A program made the position numbers and the translations under genes. Positions 42,261 through 42,685 of a DNA stretch of 42,685 nucleotides are shown here, in pieces. Below the pieces are notes generated by a model. That model did no database searches and was not told the DNA's origin. It saw only the letters and a program-made list of their open reading frames with translations. Every line of letters begins with the position of its first letter. Positions within the stretch are counted from its first letter, which is position 1. Location: NCBI GenBank assembly GCA_902632575.1, contig CACPCY010000003.1:1-42685 (forward strand), read 5' to 3'. The stretch is from an uncultured Alphaproteobacteria bacterium (lineage in GTDB: Bacteria > Pseudomonadota > Alphaproteobacteria > HIMB59).

Positions 42261-42373
42261 TTTAAGTTTATATTAAAGAAAAAAGCTAAAAATAAAGATT
42301 TTTTTTAATATTTCTAGAAATTACACATATAAAATTGTAATATCATCAAGTTTTAAAGGAAACACACCCCATC

Positions 42374-42685
42374 ATGTTCGGTTTAAAAACAAGTAAAATA
42401 TCATTATTTAGTGACACCAAAAAACTTGAAAAAGATATAGATGAATTTGTCAATATTCTTTCAGAAGTTGGTTTAGCATTTAAATCTATTGTCAGAACTT
42501 ATTTAACACATTCTAAAAATGGAAACTTCGATGAAATGGTGGAAAAAGTCACAGAAATGGAAAGTAAGGCAGATACAATTACAAAAGAGATTGAACATGC
42601 TTTGTATGAGGAAACTTTAATTCCTGATGCAAGAAGTGACGTGCTGAGACTTTTAGAACATTTAGATGAGCTAATTGGAATGTAT
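42374..42685 (+). CDS. DUF47 / PhoU-like protein, N-terminal part
   Basis: The gene runs off the right end of the window; 104 codons are visible from an ATG with AAAGGA about 13 bases upstream. A helical, charged product with LEKDIDEFVNILSEVGLAF, MVEKVTEMESKADTITKEIE and IPDARSDVLRLLEHLDELI, the pattern of DUF47 (TIGR00153), a PhoU-like family usually encoded just before a Pit-type phosphate transporter. Whether pit follows cannot be seen. It is divergent from glnD across 113 bp of AT-rich sequence in which I see nothing else. Confidence 0.85.
   Translation, partial: MFGLKTSKISLFSDTKKLEKDIDEFVNILSEVGLAFKSIVRTYLTHSKNGNFDEMVEKVTEMESKADTITKEIEHALYEETLIPDARSDVLRLLEHLDELIGMY

Noticed and set aside
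1..42685. Mobile elements, prophage genes, CRISPR arrays, tRNA or rRNA genes
   Set aside because: I found no transposase, integrase, repeat-spacer array, tRNA cloverleaf or rRNA sequence in any gap; nearly all sequence is accounted for by vertically typical genes.

Overview
This is a contiguous piece of a small, AT-rich, very compact bacterial chromosome. The gene content points to a free-living marine alphaproteobacterium with a streamlined genome: LppC beside rsmI, DUF2244 beside nth, a DUF4864 protein, an Nfu-type scaffold, glnD, a blue-tuned proteorhodopsin, and intergenic gaps that are mostly under 100 bp. It resembles SAR11-like, HIMB59-like or AEGEAN-169-like lineages, but I cannot place it more exactly from sequence alone. 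I see no rRNA, tRNA, insertion sequence, phage gene or CRISPR array.

Layout. 1-1251: end of a histidine operon (hisA fragment, hisF, a HIT protein). 1253-4994: envelope and housekeeping genes (BON lipoprotein, rsmI, LppC-like lipoprotein, rdgB, rph). 5036-10335: heat-shock block hrcA-grpE-dnaK-dnaJ followed by ogt, with a near-consensus sigma-32 promoter before dnaK and no visible CIRCE operator. 10426-13540: two transporters, a DUF4864 protein and a TPR protein. 13765-15898: a two-gene cystathionine lyase / cysteine synthase-like operon. 15903-19575: cytochrome b561, a tungstate ABC transporter (tupABC), a c'-type cytochrome, a secreted rhodanese and a 56-residue membrane protein. 19650-26073: dapB, DUF2244, nth, pyruvate carboxylase, ispH.

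26066-32423 is the phototrophy island. Proteorhodopsin sits alone between a divergent promoter region and a strong terminator. Behind it on the same strand, tightly packed, lie crtI, crtB, crtY and blh, which make retinal through lycopene and beta-carotene. A prenyl diphosphate synthase (crtE/ispA type), preceded by a small two-helix membrane protein, is transcribed in the opposite direction. ispH of the isoprenoid precursor pathway converges on blh. Together these genes take isoprenoid precursors to retinal and supply the opsin, giving a light-driven proton pump.

32461-42685: an NTF2-like protein, two exported proteins of unknown function, an SMP-30 family protein with an altered metal-ligand position, a DUF2805 protein, msrA, tsaB, a polysaccharide deacetylase, a Bax-like glucosaminidase, an Nfu scaffold, trpS, glnD, and the start of a DUF47/PhoU-like gene.

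The least expected signal is a pair of GC-rich hairpins in short intergenic regions, one around 10300-10376 and one at 13590-13664. Both present nearly the same C/U-rich loop (12 of 13 bases identical), followed by AUGUC, and the loop is complementary to a Shine-Dalgarno sequence. They may be two members of an undescribed small-RNA family.
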